From: Glycomyces sp. TRM65418
GTDB taxonomy: Bacteria > Actinomycetota > Actinomycetes > Mycobacteriales > Micromonosporaceae
DNA: 64,000 nucleotides
Assembly: GCF_019710475.1 (NCBI RefSeq)
Contig: NZ_JAJFAX010000004.1
Location: 371,449-435,448, forward strand
Direction of reading: 5' to 3'
Shown: positions 17,101 through 24,223 of the stretch, piece after piece
Layout of the letters: every line of letters begins with the position of its first letter
Position numbering within the stretch: position 1 is the stretch's first letter
The notes under the pieces: model-generated
Database searches by the model: none
What the model was told of the DNA's origin: nothing
The model's input: only the letters and a program-made list of their open reading frames with translations
Program-made: the position numbers and the translations under genes

Positions 17101-17323
17101 GTTCTCGGCGCGCTTCGACGCCGTCGACGCCTGGCTCGCCCTCGACGTCCAAGGGCCCGAACTGGCCCCGCTCTCGCCCGCGAGCGGCGGCCCCGCCTGG
17201 TACCCGCGGGTCCGGCGCGGCCTCTATTTCGACCGCGCCCGCCACCGCGCCCCGCAGGTCGTCATCCCCTATCGGACGACCGCGCTGCTGCCGAAGCCCG
17301 AGGCCGTCCTCGACCTGCCGTGA
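14189..17323 (+). CDS. FtsK/SpoIIIE-type ATPase with one active and one degenerate domain
   Basis: A 1044-residue ATPase. Residues 1-~95 form a charged coiled coil; ~95-280 are low-complexity (Gly/Ser/Ala/Asp), probably disordered. The first FtsK/HerA domain has Walker A GGPSGSGKTNLL (~549), a YLLDFKEGVSFARF motif (~590) and Walker B VVDEFQVLL (~665), followed by the typical GRSQGIHLVLASQD. A second copy near 844 reads AVLGTRAGEAADIL where a P-loop should be, so it is probably non-catalytic. This echoes EccC, where downstream ATPase domains are degenerate. No membrane segment is visible; the adjacent 17333-17998 gene supplies one. DNA translocation proteins normally carry a gamma domain, absent here. 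Protein translocation is the better guess but unproven. Confidence 0.85.
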   Translation: MSSWRRRLVAAMGDELGRARGEARHLAERTAADAETERAESERTIGDAARKQRQLRGIYEKMIATLEARKTAAVRDAHETATEAAQTAAPAAAGAPWHGWRPESALGRGPAPLLRVGRIADSDAGITSADRVAGGDAGSAGADRAVGSGVRGASDCRTIGGEARTRGAERVSGNGSGPGPGSGSGPGLGSGRHSGLGGGTPAEGGFGSEAGRAAAAEDAGSFVESDSAAADSSEIACTATEAASTVAAGTVAADRGRIGIDAVDSSSPARIDAGDASVTEGYDNPERSVTAISLPALVPFLDRAHLRIDTEAAHALPGLLLRAVGSVPAGLVRLHVYDPEHLGGSLSAFAALGKAGLLSFVGPSGLREVLDSLVETVRRVNADVLAGEHASLADLAAATGRRPEPWRVLVLLNADLASWPARDQAQLARLRRTGVAAGVHLVIVGDDTAGPADLPRLTATAYTGLRGPRNDAAALELDGPPPSSTITNAAKAVAEKHRAGREPARLVDLLPQRLWSASSASGLQAGVGETSAGDLAELSLGDNPPHALVGGPSGSGKTNLLYAWIAGLASNYSPDELALYLLDFKEGVSFARFAAGRRDPSWLPHVRLVGVNINDDREFGLALLRHLKAELRRRAEAAKAHEATKLEELRAADPGGHWPRIVAVVDEFQVLLEARDAVTDEAVQLLEDLARRGRSQGIHLVLASQDVAGIEALWGRPSLVAQFTLRIALPKARRVLAENNHAADTVARFHAVVNDESGHTGANRTVALPNAGHADAWEPLQKRLWEARPAGNEPPALFDGDHVPDLHDTAPPPETAFLGQTIDVAARGAAFALHRAPGRNLAVLGTRAGEAADILAAAALTAARGQRIGVDLCCLEPDAASSALALAAALEAEGADVDWHDDLASVGKAWEQRCDGTLRLNLVYAVDAGTARLDAAGAARLRSMLIDGPEHHLHTLGWWRSVPRLREDLGGFSARFDAVDAWLALDVQGPELAPLSPASGGPAWYPRVRRGLYFDRARHRAPQVVIPYRTTALLPKPEAVLDLP

Positions 17324-17332
17324 AGGGGTGCC

Positions 17333-17998
17333 ATGCCGACCGATGCCGACTACACGACCGCCGTCGCCGCCTACCTGAAGGAACGCGCCGACGCCGAGGC
17401 CGAGATCCGCGCCGCCGTCGCCGCGTACCGGTCCGAGTCCGCGCGGCTCGCCGCCTCCGTGGAGGCCGCCCGCACCGCCCGCGACGCGGCCGAGCGTGCC
17501 GCCGCGGACGCCGCGGCCCTCGTCGCCGAGACCGACACGAGGGTGGCCGTGCTCTGGCGGGCCCTCGGCGACGTCGTGGGCCACCGCCGCACCGGCCCGA
17601 CGCCGTCCGCGGGGGAGCCAGACCCGGGCCCCGACGCCGAGCGCGTGCGCGCCCGGCTCGAACGCTCGGGGCGGCTCCTCGAACTCGCCCGGCAGGGTGA
17701 ACTGCCGATCGACGCGCCCCGCCACACCGAGCTGACGGCCGCCGCCATCGGGCTGTGCGGCGGCGCGCTCGCGGTGTACCTCGCCCTGCGCCTGCTCTGG
17801 AGCGGCGCGTTCCCGTTCGCCGAGGCCCTGGCCGCGCTCACCATGTTCCTGGGGATCGCGGCCGGCCCGATCGCGCTGGGGATGTGGCTGTCCTGGCAGT
17901 ACCGGGTGCGCCCGCGGCCCGGGCAGACGATCGCGTGCGTGGGCGCGGCGGTGTTCGCGGTGTGCGCGTTGGCGGGCCTGTTCATGCAGGGCCTGTGA
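17333..17998 (+). CDS. Coiled-coil membrane protein of the FtsK-linked module
   Basis: A 221-residue protein. Residues ~1-80 are a long Ala/Glu/Arg coiled coil (ERADAEAEIRAAVAAYRSES, EAARTARDAAERAAADAAAL). A linker (~85-130) is followed by about three membrane segments (AIGLCGGALAVYLALRLLW, LTMFLGIAAGPIALGMWLSW, IACVGAAVFAVCALAGLFM). It starts 9 bases after the FtsK-type stop with GAAGGGG upstream, so it is the fourth gene of the operon. It may anchor the soluble ATPase at the membrane; that is inference from gene order and topology. No known family was recognised. Confidence 0.75.
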   Translation: MPTDADYTTAVAAYLKERADAEAEIRAAVAAYRSESARLAASVEAARTARDAAERAAADAAALVAETDTRVAVLWRALGDVVGHRRTGPTPSAGEPDPGPDAERVRARLERSGRLLELARQGELPIDAPRHTELTAAAIGLCGGALAVYLALRLLWSGAFPFAEALAALTMFLGIAAGPIALGMWLSWQYRVRPRPGQTIACVGAAVFAVCALAGLFMQGL

Positions 17999-18056
17999 AC
18001 GCCGGCCGCCGGCAGTCGGCGGGTCCGGCCGAGCGGGCGGGCCCTCGAGTGATGCG

Positions 18057-18089
18057 GTTGACGCGATGGGGTACACCTGATGCGTCAAC
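18057..18089. promoter_or_regulatory. 8-bp inverted repeat upstream of the RHH-like gene
   Basis: GTTGACGC (18057-18064) and GCGTCAAC (18082-18089) form a perfect inverted repeat with a 17-base spacer, 21 bases before the start codon. GATGCG precedes or overlaps both arms. The spacing fits an operator for a dimeric regulator. TTGACG in the left arm could also act as a -35, but no good -10 was found. Confidence 0.5.
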
Positions 18090-18110
18090 GAAACGTGAGG
18101 AGTCCCGTCA

Positions 18111-18665
18111 ATGGCCGCCAACGACGACACCGGCTCGTGGCACTACGGCCCCCTGCCGTCCACTGACGACGCCCCCGCCTGGATCTACGGGATCGTCCCG
18201 GACGGCTGGATCTCCGGGCTCCCGGAGGTCACGGTCGACCGCGACGAGATGATCATCATCTGTCCGCTGCCGACCCCCGACCACCCGGCCGACGCCACCG
18301 AGTCCGACCGCGCCGCGACCGAGGAGGGCCGCATCTCCCGCTTCCGGGAGGCCACCCGCGACATGCGGGTGCAGATCGCGCAGCAGCTCCAGTACCGGTA
18401 CCACCGGCAGGCGTCGTGGGGGGCGCGCTGCGGGTCGACCACGATGGTCTTCACGCACCAGTCCGTGCCGGTGACCACGCGGCTGCGCCAGCCCGAGCGG
18501 CTCGTGCTCGACACGCTCGTCGGCTCGGGCGTGGCCGCTTCCCGATCGGACGCGCTCGCGTGGTGCGTGCGCCTGGTCGAGCAGCACGCGGAGGACTGGC
18601 TCAAGGAACTGCGCGAGGCGATGGTCAGCGTCGACGAGCTGCGCCGCCGCGGACCGGCCGTATAG
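18111..18665 (+). CDS. Conserved actinobacterial hypothetical protein with RHH-like C-terminus
   Basis: A 184-residue protein without signal peptide or membrane segment. The N-terminal part (WIYGIVPDGWISGLPEVTVD, residues ~23-45) has no recognised motif. The C-terminal region VTTRLRQPERLVLDTLVGSG followed by ASRSDALAWCVRLVEQHAEDW resembles a ribbon-helix-helix DNA-binding fold: a strand with basic residues, then two helices around a Ser-Arg-Ser-Asp-Ala turn. If so, the inverted repeat at 18057-18089 just upstream would be a natural autoregulatory operator; this is inference. GTGAGGAG lies ~6 bases before ATG 18111. It is separate from the FtsK module (112-base gap). Confidence 0.75.
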   Translation: MAANDDTGSWHYGPLPSTDDAPAWIYGIVPDGWISGLPEVTVDRDEMIIICPLPTPDHPADATESDRAATEEGRISRFREATRDMRVQIAQQLQYRYHRQASWGARCGSTTMVFTHQSVPVTTRLRQPERLVLDTLVGSGVAASRSDALAWCVRLVEQHAEDWLKELREAMVSVDELRRRGPAV

Positions 18666-18764
18666 ACGCGACGGCGAGAGGCGGGGCGCGATGCGCTCCG
18701 CCTTCGTCGTCTCCTCCCGGCGCCGCGGCCGCGATTCGAGGACCGCGGCCCTCTCGCCGCGCGC

Positions 18765-18878
18765 TCACCTGAGCAGCAGGTACAGGACGACGCCCAGCGC
18801 GATCGCGAGTGCGACCGCGACGCCGACGGTCGCGCCCTTCGCGCGGCTCTGATGCGGTTCCGGTTCACGGTGCGCCAT
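18765..18878 (-). CDS. Small tail-anchored membrane peptide
   Basis: A 37-residue peptide MAHREPEPHQS... with a basic stretch (RAK) and one C-terminal hydrophobic helix (GVAVALAIALGVVLYLLL) ending in Arg. ATG at 18878 is favoured because GGAG lies 6 bases upstream. A GTG at 18983 would give 72 residues but has no ribosome-binding site. The product should insert as a tail-anchored membrane peptide. It diverges from pckG; no function can be assigned. Confidence 0.45.
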   Translation of the reverse strand: MAHREPEPHQSRAKGATVGVAVALAIALGVVLYLLLR

Positions 18879-19016
18879 CGACGTCTCCAACGCTTCGACA
18901 CTCGGGAGCGGCTGCTGCAGACCTGCATCTTCGCCCAAGACGCCCCGCGCCGCGGCGATTCGCGTCAAACTGAGCAGACGCACGACTGAAACCGACTCGG
19001 ATCGCGAGCTAACGCG

Positions 19017-19047
19017 CTCGTTTCATGATCGAAACCGATCACATTAG
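19017..19047. promoter_or_regulatory. Motif copy 1 upstream of pckG
   Basis: CTCGTTTC, six variable bases, GA, then CACATTAG: the same skeleton recurs at 19121-19149. Inside it GTTTC (19020-19024) and GAAAC (19031-19035) are palindromic. The copies are 104 bases apart, close to ten helical turns. Confidence 0.5.
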
Positions 19048-19117
19048 TTGCGAGTGTGGGTCGAATTGACTCGACCGCGCACAGTGGTGCTCGGTCGCGC
19101 GGAAAGTGCAAGTAGTT

Positions 19118-19149
19118 GTGCTCGTTTCGAGCTTGAACGAGCACATTAG
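19118..19149. promoter_or_regulatory. Motif copy 2 and 9-bp inverted repeat upstream of pckG
   Basis: GTGCTCGTT (19118-19126) and AACGAGCAC (19136-19144) are perfect inverted repeats with a 9-base spacer, overlapping the second copy of the CTCGTTTC...CACATTAG motif. Binding by a dimeric regulator controlling gluconeogenesis is plausible but unproven. Confidence 0.5.
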
Positions 19150-19342
19150 GGGAATCCCTACACGGAGTACCAGTTCAACACCGGTTCAACCGCGCACGAG
19201 ACCCCGCGGGTTCGCGCCGCGTCACGTAGCGTCCGAAGGACCGGTCCCGGCCGGAGCGTCCGAGCCCGGCCGCCACGGCGCTCGCGAGCCGCCACAAGCG
19301 GCCGCCGCACGCCGTGCAGAGAACAGCACCGAAGGAGCCACC

Positions 19343-21178
19343 GTGAGCATCGAAGTCTCCACCGCCGAACCCGCCGTCGGACTCACCGACCCGCCCACCC
19401 GCCACCACAGGCTCCTCGCCTGGGTCGGCGAGGTGGCCGAGCTGACGAACCCCGACCAGATCGTGTGGTGCGACGGCAGCCCCGCCGAATGGGAGCGCCT
19501 GACCGCCGAGCTCGTCGCGTTCGGCACCCTCGTCCCGGTCCCCGCCAAGCCGGACTCGTTCCTCGCCCGCACCGACCCGAGCGACGTCGCCCGCGTCGAG
19601 GAGCGCACCTTCATCTGCTCGGTCGACCCCGAGGACGCCGGCCCCACCAACAACTGGACCGCGCCCGACTACATGCGCGAGACCATGACCGGCCTCTACC
19701 GCGGCTCCATGCGCGGGCGCACCATGTACGTCGTCCCCTTCTGCATGGGCTCGCTCGAGGCCGAGCCCCCCATGTTCGGCGTCGAACTCACCGACTCCGC
19801 CTATGTGGCGGCCTCCATGCACATCATGACCCGCATGGGCACCGGCGTGCTCGAGGCGATGGGCAAGGACGCCGACTTCGTCAAGTGCCTCCACTCCGTC
19901 GGCGCGCCCCTCGCGCCCGGCCAGGCCGACGTGCCGTGGCCGTGCAACGAGACCAAGTACATCTCGCACTTCCCCGCCGACCGCGAGATCTGGTCCTACG
20001 GGTCCGGCTACGGCGGCAACTCGCTGCTGGGCAAGAAGTGCTACGCCCTGCGCATCGCCTCCGCGATCGGCCGCGACGAGGGCTGGCTCGCCGAGCACAT
20101 GCTCATCCTGCGCCTGACCAGCCCCGAAGGGAAGGTCTACCACGTGACCGGGGCGTTCCCCTCGGCGTGCGGCAAGACCAACCTCGCCATGCTCGAACCG
20201 ACGATCCCGGGCTGGAAGGTCGAGACCCTCGGCGACGACATCGCCTGGCTCCGCTTCGGCGAGGACGGGCGCCTGTGGGCCTCCAACCCCGAGTACGGCT
20301 TCTTCGGCGTCGCTCCCGGCACCGACTACAGGACCAACCCGAACGCCATGCGCACCATCGCGAAGGGCCACACCCTCTTCACGAACGTCGCGCTCACCGA
20401 CGACGGCGACGTCTGGTGGGAGGGCATGGGGGAGGCCCCCGACCACGCGATCGACTGGAAGGGCCGCGACTGGACCCCCGACTCGGAGGAGCCCTCCAGC
20501 CACCCGAACAGCCGGTTCTGCACGCCCATCAAGCAGTGCCCGGTGCTCGCCGAGCAGTACGACGACCCGCGCGGCGTCCCGATCGACGCGATCCTCTTCG
20601 GCGGCCGCCGCGCCACCACGATCCCGCTGATCACGCAGGCCCGCGACTGGGTCCACGGCGTCTACATGGGCGCCACCCTCTCCTCGGAGACCACCGCCGC
20701 GGCCGCCGGCAAGGTGGGCGTGGTCCGGCGCGACCCGATGGCGATGCTGCCGTTCATCGGCTACAACGCCGCCGACTACTTCGGCCACTGGATCGAGATG
20801 GGCAAGTCCGCCGCCGACGAGGCGCTCATGCCCCAGGTCTTCTACGTCAACTGGTTCCGCCGCTCCGACGACGGCCGCTTCCTGTGGCCCGGGTTCGGTG
20901 AGAACGCCCGCGTCCTCAAATGGGTGGTCGAGCGCCTCGAAGGCCGCGGCGAGGCCGTCGAGACCCCGATCGGGTACTGCCCGACGCCCGAGGCCATCGA
21001 CATCGAGGGCCTCACGCTGAGCAAGGCCGACATGGAGGACGCCCTGCGCGTCGACCGCGACGAGTGGGCCGAGGAGATCCCCCTCGTCGAGAGCTGGTTC
21101 GCCCGCTTCGGCGACCGGCTCCCCACGGTCCTCTGGAGCGAGCTCGACGCGCTCAAGCAGCGCCTCGACCTGCCCTAG
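19343..21178 (+). CDS. pckG: Phosphoenolpyruvate carboxykinase (GTP)
   Basis: A 611-residue GTP-dependent PEP carboxykinase, which converts oxaloacetate plus GTP to PEP, CO2 and GDP at the branch between the TCA cycle and gluconeogenesis. The hallmark P-loop FPSACGKTN is at ~272. Other family motifs are present: [16 protein letters not shown], the ETLGDDIAW segment, [24 protein letters not shown], and NWFRR near the C-terminus. The length is typical of the actinobacterial enzyme (~606-612). The start is GTG at 19343 with AAGGAG ~6 bases upstream; the upstream frame extension to 19106 has no coding character. The unusually long leader with a repeated motif suggests transcriptional control by carbon source (inference). 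Confidence 0.97.
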   Translation: MSIEVSTAEPAVGLTDPPTRHHRLLAWVGEVAELTNPDQIVWCDGSPAEWERLTAELVAFGTLVPVPAKPDSFLARTDPSDVARVEERTFICSVDPEDAGPTNNWTAPDYMRETMTGLYRGSMRGRTMYVVPFCMGSLEAEPPMFGVELTDSAYVAASMHIMTRMGTGVLEAMGKDADFVKCLHSVGAPLAPGQADVPWPCNETKYISHFPADREIWSYGSGYGGNSLLGKKCYALRIASAIGRDEGWLAEHMLILRLTSPEGKVYHVTGAFPSACGKTNLAMLEPTIPGWKVETLGDDIAWLRFGEDGRLWASNPEYGFFGVAPGTDYRTNPNAMRTIAKGHTLFTNVALTDDGDVWWEGMGEAPDHAIDWKGRDWTPDSEEPSSHPNSRFCTPIKQCPVLAEQYDDPRGVPIDAILFGGRRATTIPLITQARDWVHGVYMGATLSSETTAAAAGKVGVVRRDPMAMLPFIGYNAADYFGHWIEMGKSAADEALMPQVFYVNWFRRSDDGRFLWPGFGENARVLKWVVERLEGRGEAVETPIGYCPTPEAIDIEGLTLSKADMEDALRVDRDEWAEEIPLVESWFARFGDRLPTVLWSELDALKQRLDLP

Positions 21179-21233
21179 CGGGCGGCGAGCGGCCCGGACG
21201 CCGCGAAGCGTGCGGGCCGCATTCTCGTGAGCC

Positions 21234-21239
21234 TACAAT
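21234..21239 (+). promoter_or_regulatory. -10 element of a leaderless cis-prenyltransferase transcript
   Basis: TACAAT at 21234-21239 is a strong -10 hexamer ending 8 bases before GTG 21248. The same 8-base spacing is seen before the ABC gene at 7177. No clear -35 and no Shine-Dalgarno are present. Confidence 0.5.
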
Positions 21240-21247
21240 TGCGGGTT

Positions 21248-22015
21248 GTGGCGATCTCGAACCTGCTTTACCGGATCTACGAGCGTCGGCTCGCGCGCGA
21301 GCTGACCGGTCAGCCGCTGCCCCGGCACATCGGCGTCATGGTCGACGGCAACCGTCGCTGGGCGCGCGACATGGGCCTCACCGACCCCAACGACGGCCAC
21401 CGCGCCGGCGCGAAGCACATCGAGCGCTTCCTCGGCTGGTGCGAGGAACTGGGCGTCGAGCACGTCACCATCTGGCTCCTCTCGACCGAGAACCTCTCGC
21501 GCCCCAAAGCGCAGCTCGACCCGCTCCTCGACATCATCGACGAACTCGCGAACGAACTGGCCGAGGACGACCAGCCCTGGCAGCTGCGCATGGTCGGCGC
21601 ACTCGACCTCCTCCCCGAGGAGCACCAGGCCGCGCTCAAAGGCGCGCAGCAGCGCACCGCCGACAAGCGCGGCATGCGGGTCAACCTGGCCGTCTGCTAC
21701 GGAGGGCAGCGCGAGATCGCCGACGCCGTGCGCTCCTTCATGCTCGAGCAGGCCGCCACGGGCGCGAGCCTCGAAGAGGTCGCCGAGGCCATCGACGCCG
21801 ACGCGATCGCCCGCCACCTCTACATGACCGGGCAGCCCGACCCCGACCTCGTCATCCGCACCAGCGGGGAGCAGCGCCTCTCCGGCTTCCTGCTGTGGCA
21901 GTCGGCGTACTCCGAGTTCTACTTCTGCGACTCCAACTGGCCCGACTTCCGCCGCGTCGACTTCCTGCGCGCCGTCCGCTCCTTCGCCTTCCGCGACCGC
22001 CGCTACGGCAAGTGA
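21248..22015 (+). CDS. Isoprenyl transferase (cis-prenyl diphosphate synthase)
   Basis: A 255-residue cis-prenyltransferase. Catalytic Asp33 lies in HIGVMVDGNRRWAR; later signatures are LLSTENLSRP, YGGQREI, RTSGEQRLSGFLLWQ and SAYSEFYF. The N-terminal LLYRIYERRL and overall sequence strongly recall Mycobacterium Rv1086, the (2Z,6E)-farnesyl diphosphate synthase, rather than the longer-chain UppS. The product may therefore be a short-chain precursor for decaprenyl phosphate, but chain length cannot be settled from sequence. GTG 21248 is preferred over GTG 21227 because TACAAT ends 8 bases upstream (leaderless). The gene stands alone after pckG. Confidence 0.9.
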   Translation: MAISNLLYRIYERRLARELTGQPLPRHIGVMVDGNRRWARDMGLTDPNDGHRAGAKHIERFLGWCEELGVEHVTIWLLSTENLSRPKAQLDPLLDIIDELANELAEDDQPWQLRMVGALDLLPEEHQAALKGAQQRTADKRGMRVNLAVCYGGQREIADAVRSFMLEQAATGASLEEVAEAIDADAIARHLYMTGQPDPDLVIRTSGEQRLSGFLLWQSAYSEFYFCDSNWPDFRRVDFLRAVRSFAFRDRRYGK

Positions 22016-22422
22016 CCCCCTGAAGAGAACCCGAACGGGTCGGGACGGCCCGGCGCCCCGTTCGCGAGTGCCGGTCCGAGCTGGTCGAGCCGGACGACCA
22101 TGGCGACGTGGCGGGGAGCGCGCCGAAGGCGGAACCTGGCCGGACGGCCGGCCTGGTGCACGTGCCGTTCCGCCGACTGGCTCGGGTCAGCGCCCCTGCG
22201 AACTCCGGCTCGCGGGGGCTTCGCCGTCTCCTCTGGCACGGCATGGGCGACTGCGGCAGGGTCTCGTGCGGGGCCGGCGCACCCGCCGGCCCCTGCTCGC
22301 CGCGGCTTCCGATCGGCTGTGAACCAGAACTCAACGGGTGGGTGCGTTGGTTCGGGCGTCACCCTCGTGTACCTATCGAGTCCCGACACGGACGAGTCCC
22401 GCACCCGACCCGAGGAGCCCCC
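22016..22422. other. Intergenic region before the ECF sigma operon
   Basis: No gene is supported in these 407 bases; frames crossing it show no domain and no ribosome-binding site. The last ~60 bases (GGGCGTCACCC near 22355, GTACCTATC near 22370) should contain the sigma-factor promoter, but no known ECF consensus was recognised. No terminator-like hairpin was identified for the upstream gene. Confidence 0.4.
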
Positions 22423-22962
22423 ATGCCGTCGACCCGCGACGCCAGCCCACCCGCGGTGGAGTCCCGGCCCGCGAAACCCCGCCGCCACCCCGAGTTCGAC
22501 GAGTTCTACGCCGCGCACGTCCGCTCCATCACCGCCCAGATCTACGCCTACACCGGGAACCTGACCGAAGCCGAGGACCTGGTCGCCGAGGCCTTCTGCC
22601 GGGCGCTCGCCCGCTGGAAGCAGCTGAGCGCCTACGAGAACCCCGGCGGGTGGGTGCGCCGCGTCGCCTGGAACCTCGCCACCAGCCAGTTCCGCAGGCG
22701 CGGCGTCGTCCAGCGGTTCCTCCGGCGGCACCGTGAAGAACCGGTCGAGGGCCCCGGACCCGACCGCATCGACCTCGCCCAGGCCCTCGCCCGCCTGAGC
22801 GACACCCACCGCCGAGCCGTGATCCTGCGCTACATGGCGCAGATGACCTCCGGCGAGATCGCCGAACTCGAGGGCGTACCCGAATCCACCGTCAGGTCCT
22901 GGCTCAGCCGCGGGAAAGCCGCCCTGGCCGGCCACCTCCGCATCGAAGACGAGGAGCAGTAA
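22423..22962 (+). CDS. ECF-type RNA polymerase sigma factor (SigE-like family)
   Basis: A 179-residue extracytoplasmic-function sigma factor. Region 2 includes FDEFYAAHVRSITAQ, then GNLTEAEDLVAEAFCRALARW and NPGGWVRRVAWNLATSQFRR (residues ~25-95). Region 4 includes LAQALARLSDTHRRAVILRY, then MTSGEIAELEGVPESTVRSW and LSRGKAAL (~115-172). The start is ATG 22423 with GAGGAG 5 bases upstream. Only 2 bases separate its stop from the membrane-protein gene downstream, whose Shine-Dalgarno lies in this gene's last codons. That tight coupling suggests the membrane protein regulates or is regulated with this sigma factor. The stimulus is unknown. Confidence 0.9.
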   Translation: MPSTRDASPPAVESRPAKPRRHPEFDEFYAAHVRSITAQIYAYTGNLTEAEDLVAEAFCRALARWKQLSAYENPGGWVRRVAWNLATSQFRRRGVVQRFLRRHREEPVEGPGPDRIDLAQALARLSDTHRRAVILRYMAQMTSGEIAELEGVPESTVRSWLSRGKAALAGHLRIEDEEQ

Positions 22963-22964
22963 TC

Positions 22965-24170
22965 ATGGGCATCCCCAACGACGAGCAGTTCGAAGCCGCC
23001 TTCGGCGAGCTCGCCGAAGCCGCCGCCGTCATGGCGAACCCGGCTGAAGCCTCGGTCCTGCGAGCGCGGGTCCGCCGCCGCCGCACCGCCCGGGCCGGCG
23101 TCGCCGGCGTCGCCGCCGTCGCGGTCCTCTCCGCCTCGGGCTGGCTCATGCAGCACGCCCTCGGCCAGGACACCGACCCGCCGCCCGCCGACGACGAGAC
23201 CACCGCTGCCGTCGAACCGACCCCGACCGCCGAGGACCCGACGAGCCCCGCCGAAACGACCACCACCGCCGAGGAGGAGCACGTCGAGGCCCCCGTGCTG
23301 CCCGAGTTCGACGACCTGGCCGGGACCGCGATGGACCTCTTCTCCTTCATGCCGGGCGCGTCGATCGACGGGATCTGCCGCACCGACGGGGCCGAACTCG
23401 TCGACGGCCGCACCGGCGACCCCATGCGGTCGACCGGTCAAGTGGTGCTCCTCGAGGTCGTCCACGCCCCGATGACCGACGGCGGTCAGGAGCAGGCGGT
23501 GGCCTTCCTCGGCTGCCGGTTCGCCGAGGCCGCCGCCTTCCAGGCCGTGCTCCTCGCCGAAGACGGCAACGGCGGCTGGGAGGCCGCCGCGCAGCTCATC
23601 CACTCCAAGGCCAATGCCGACCGTCCCTACGACATCGCCGCCCACCCCGACTACGGCGTCCTCATCGGCGTCGCCGAACGGTACATGTGCTGCGCCGGCG
23701 ACCCTGACGCGATCGACTACTGGGTCGAGCGGGCCGTGCTCGACGACGTAGGGAACCCGGTGCTCGACCGGCTCGCCGAGAGCGAGGTGCCCAGCGGCTT
23801 CTTCGCCGACCTCGCCGTCACCGTCGACGCGATCGAGACCGCCGACGCAGGCGTCTGGACCCTCACCGTCACGGTCCGCAACAACGGCAGCGATGCCTCC
23901 GGCCGCTACCGCCTGAGCGGCTGCCTCGACGCGGGCATCGAAGCCGACGCCGACTTCGTCGAATGCTTCGAGGGCGGGACCGCGCTCGGCGACATCGACG
24001 GCCTGGATGTCGGTGAAACGTACACCGCCACGTGGACGGTCACCGTGGCGGCCACCGGCGACTCGGCGTACGCCCGGTTCACCGTCGAGGCCGACACGCG
24101 CTCCGAGCCGGGGATCGTCCGAGACGTCGTCCTGGCCGACAACGAGGCGTTCTTCGACTTCAACGCGTAG
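22965..24170 (+). CDS. Single-pass membrane protein coupled to the ECF sigma factor
   Basis: A 401-residue protein. Residues 1-~42 are cytoplasmic and basic near the membrane (RARVRRRRTAR); one transmembrane helix follows (AGVAGVAAVAVLSASGWLM, ~44-62). Next is a Thr/Pro/Glu-rich stalk (~68-110) and an extracytoplasmic part with paired cysteines (ICRTDG, LGCRF, YMCCAGD, GCLDAG...VECFEG). A C-terminal beta-sandwich-like domain is suggested by WTLTVTVRNNG and TYTATWTVTV. No zinc anti-sigma (HxxxCxxC) motif is present. Its position 2 bases after the sigma gene makes it the candidate regulator or the main target, but no family was recognised. A bidirectional terminator follows. Confidence 0.75.
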   Translation: MGIPNDEQFEAAFGELAEAAAVMANPAEASVLRARVRRRRTARAGVAGVAAVAVLSASGWLMQHALGQDTDPPPADDETTAAVEPTPTAEDPTSPAETTTTAEEEHVEAPVLPEFDDLAGTAMDLFSFMPGASIDGICRTDGAELVDGRTGDPMRSTGQVVLLEVVHAPMTDGGQEQAVAFLGCRFAEAAAFQAVLLAEDGNGGWEAAAQLIHSKANADRPYDIAAHPDYGVLIGVAERYMCCAGDPDAIDYWVERAVLDDVGNPVLDRLAESEVPSGFFADLAVTVDAIETADAGVWTLTVTVRNNGSDASGRYRLSGCLDAGIEADADFVECFEGGTALGDIDGLDVGETYTATWTVTVAATGDSAYARFTVEADTRSEPGIVRDVVLADNEAFFDFNA

Positions 24171-24182
24171 GACCGCACGAAC

Positions 24183-24213
24183 AGGCCCCCGCGAGTGTTG
24201 CTCGCGGGGGCCT
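24183..24213. terminator. Bidirectional hairpin terminator
   Basis: AGGCCCCCGCGAG (24183-24195), loop TGTTG, then the exact complement (24201-24213). It lies between the convergent sigma-partner gene and the nicotinamidase gene. Confidence 0.8.
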
Positions 24214-24223
24214 CGTCGCATAG

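Larger units (their letters stand above)
18879..19342. other. Long regulatory region upstream of pckG
   Basis: This 464-base non-coding stretch is clearly less GC-rich than its surroundings between about 18990 and 19170. It holds a duplicated ~30-base motif (19017-19047 and 19121-19149), the second copy being an almost perfect inverted repeat, and a GTTTC-N6-GAAAC palindrome (19020-19035). It probably contains the promoter and operators of the PEP carboxykinase gene and the promoter of the small leftward gene. No gene is supported in it. Confidence 0.5.

Noticed and set aside
15065..18130. Over 1000-codon open frame antisense to the FtsK-type gene
   Set aside because: Shadow frame, Gly/Val/Arg-rich, no motifs, no ribosome-binding site; the plus strand has clear Walker motifs.
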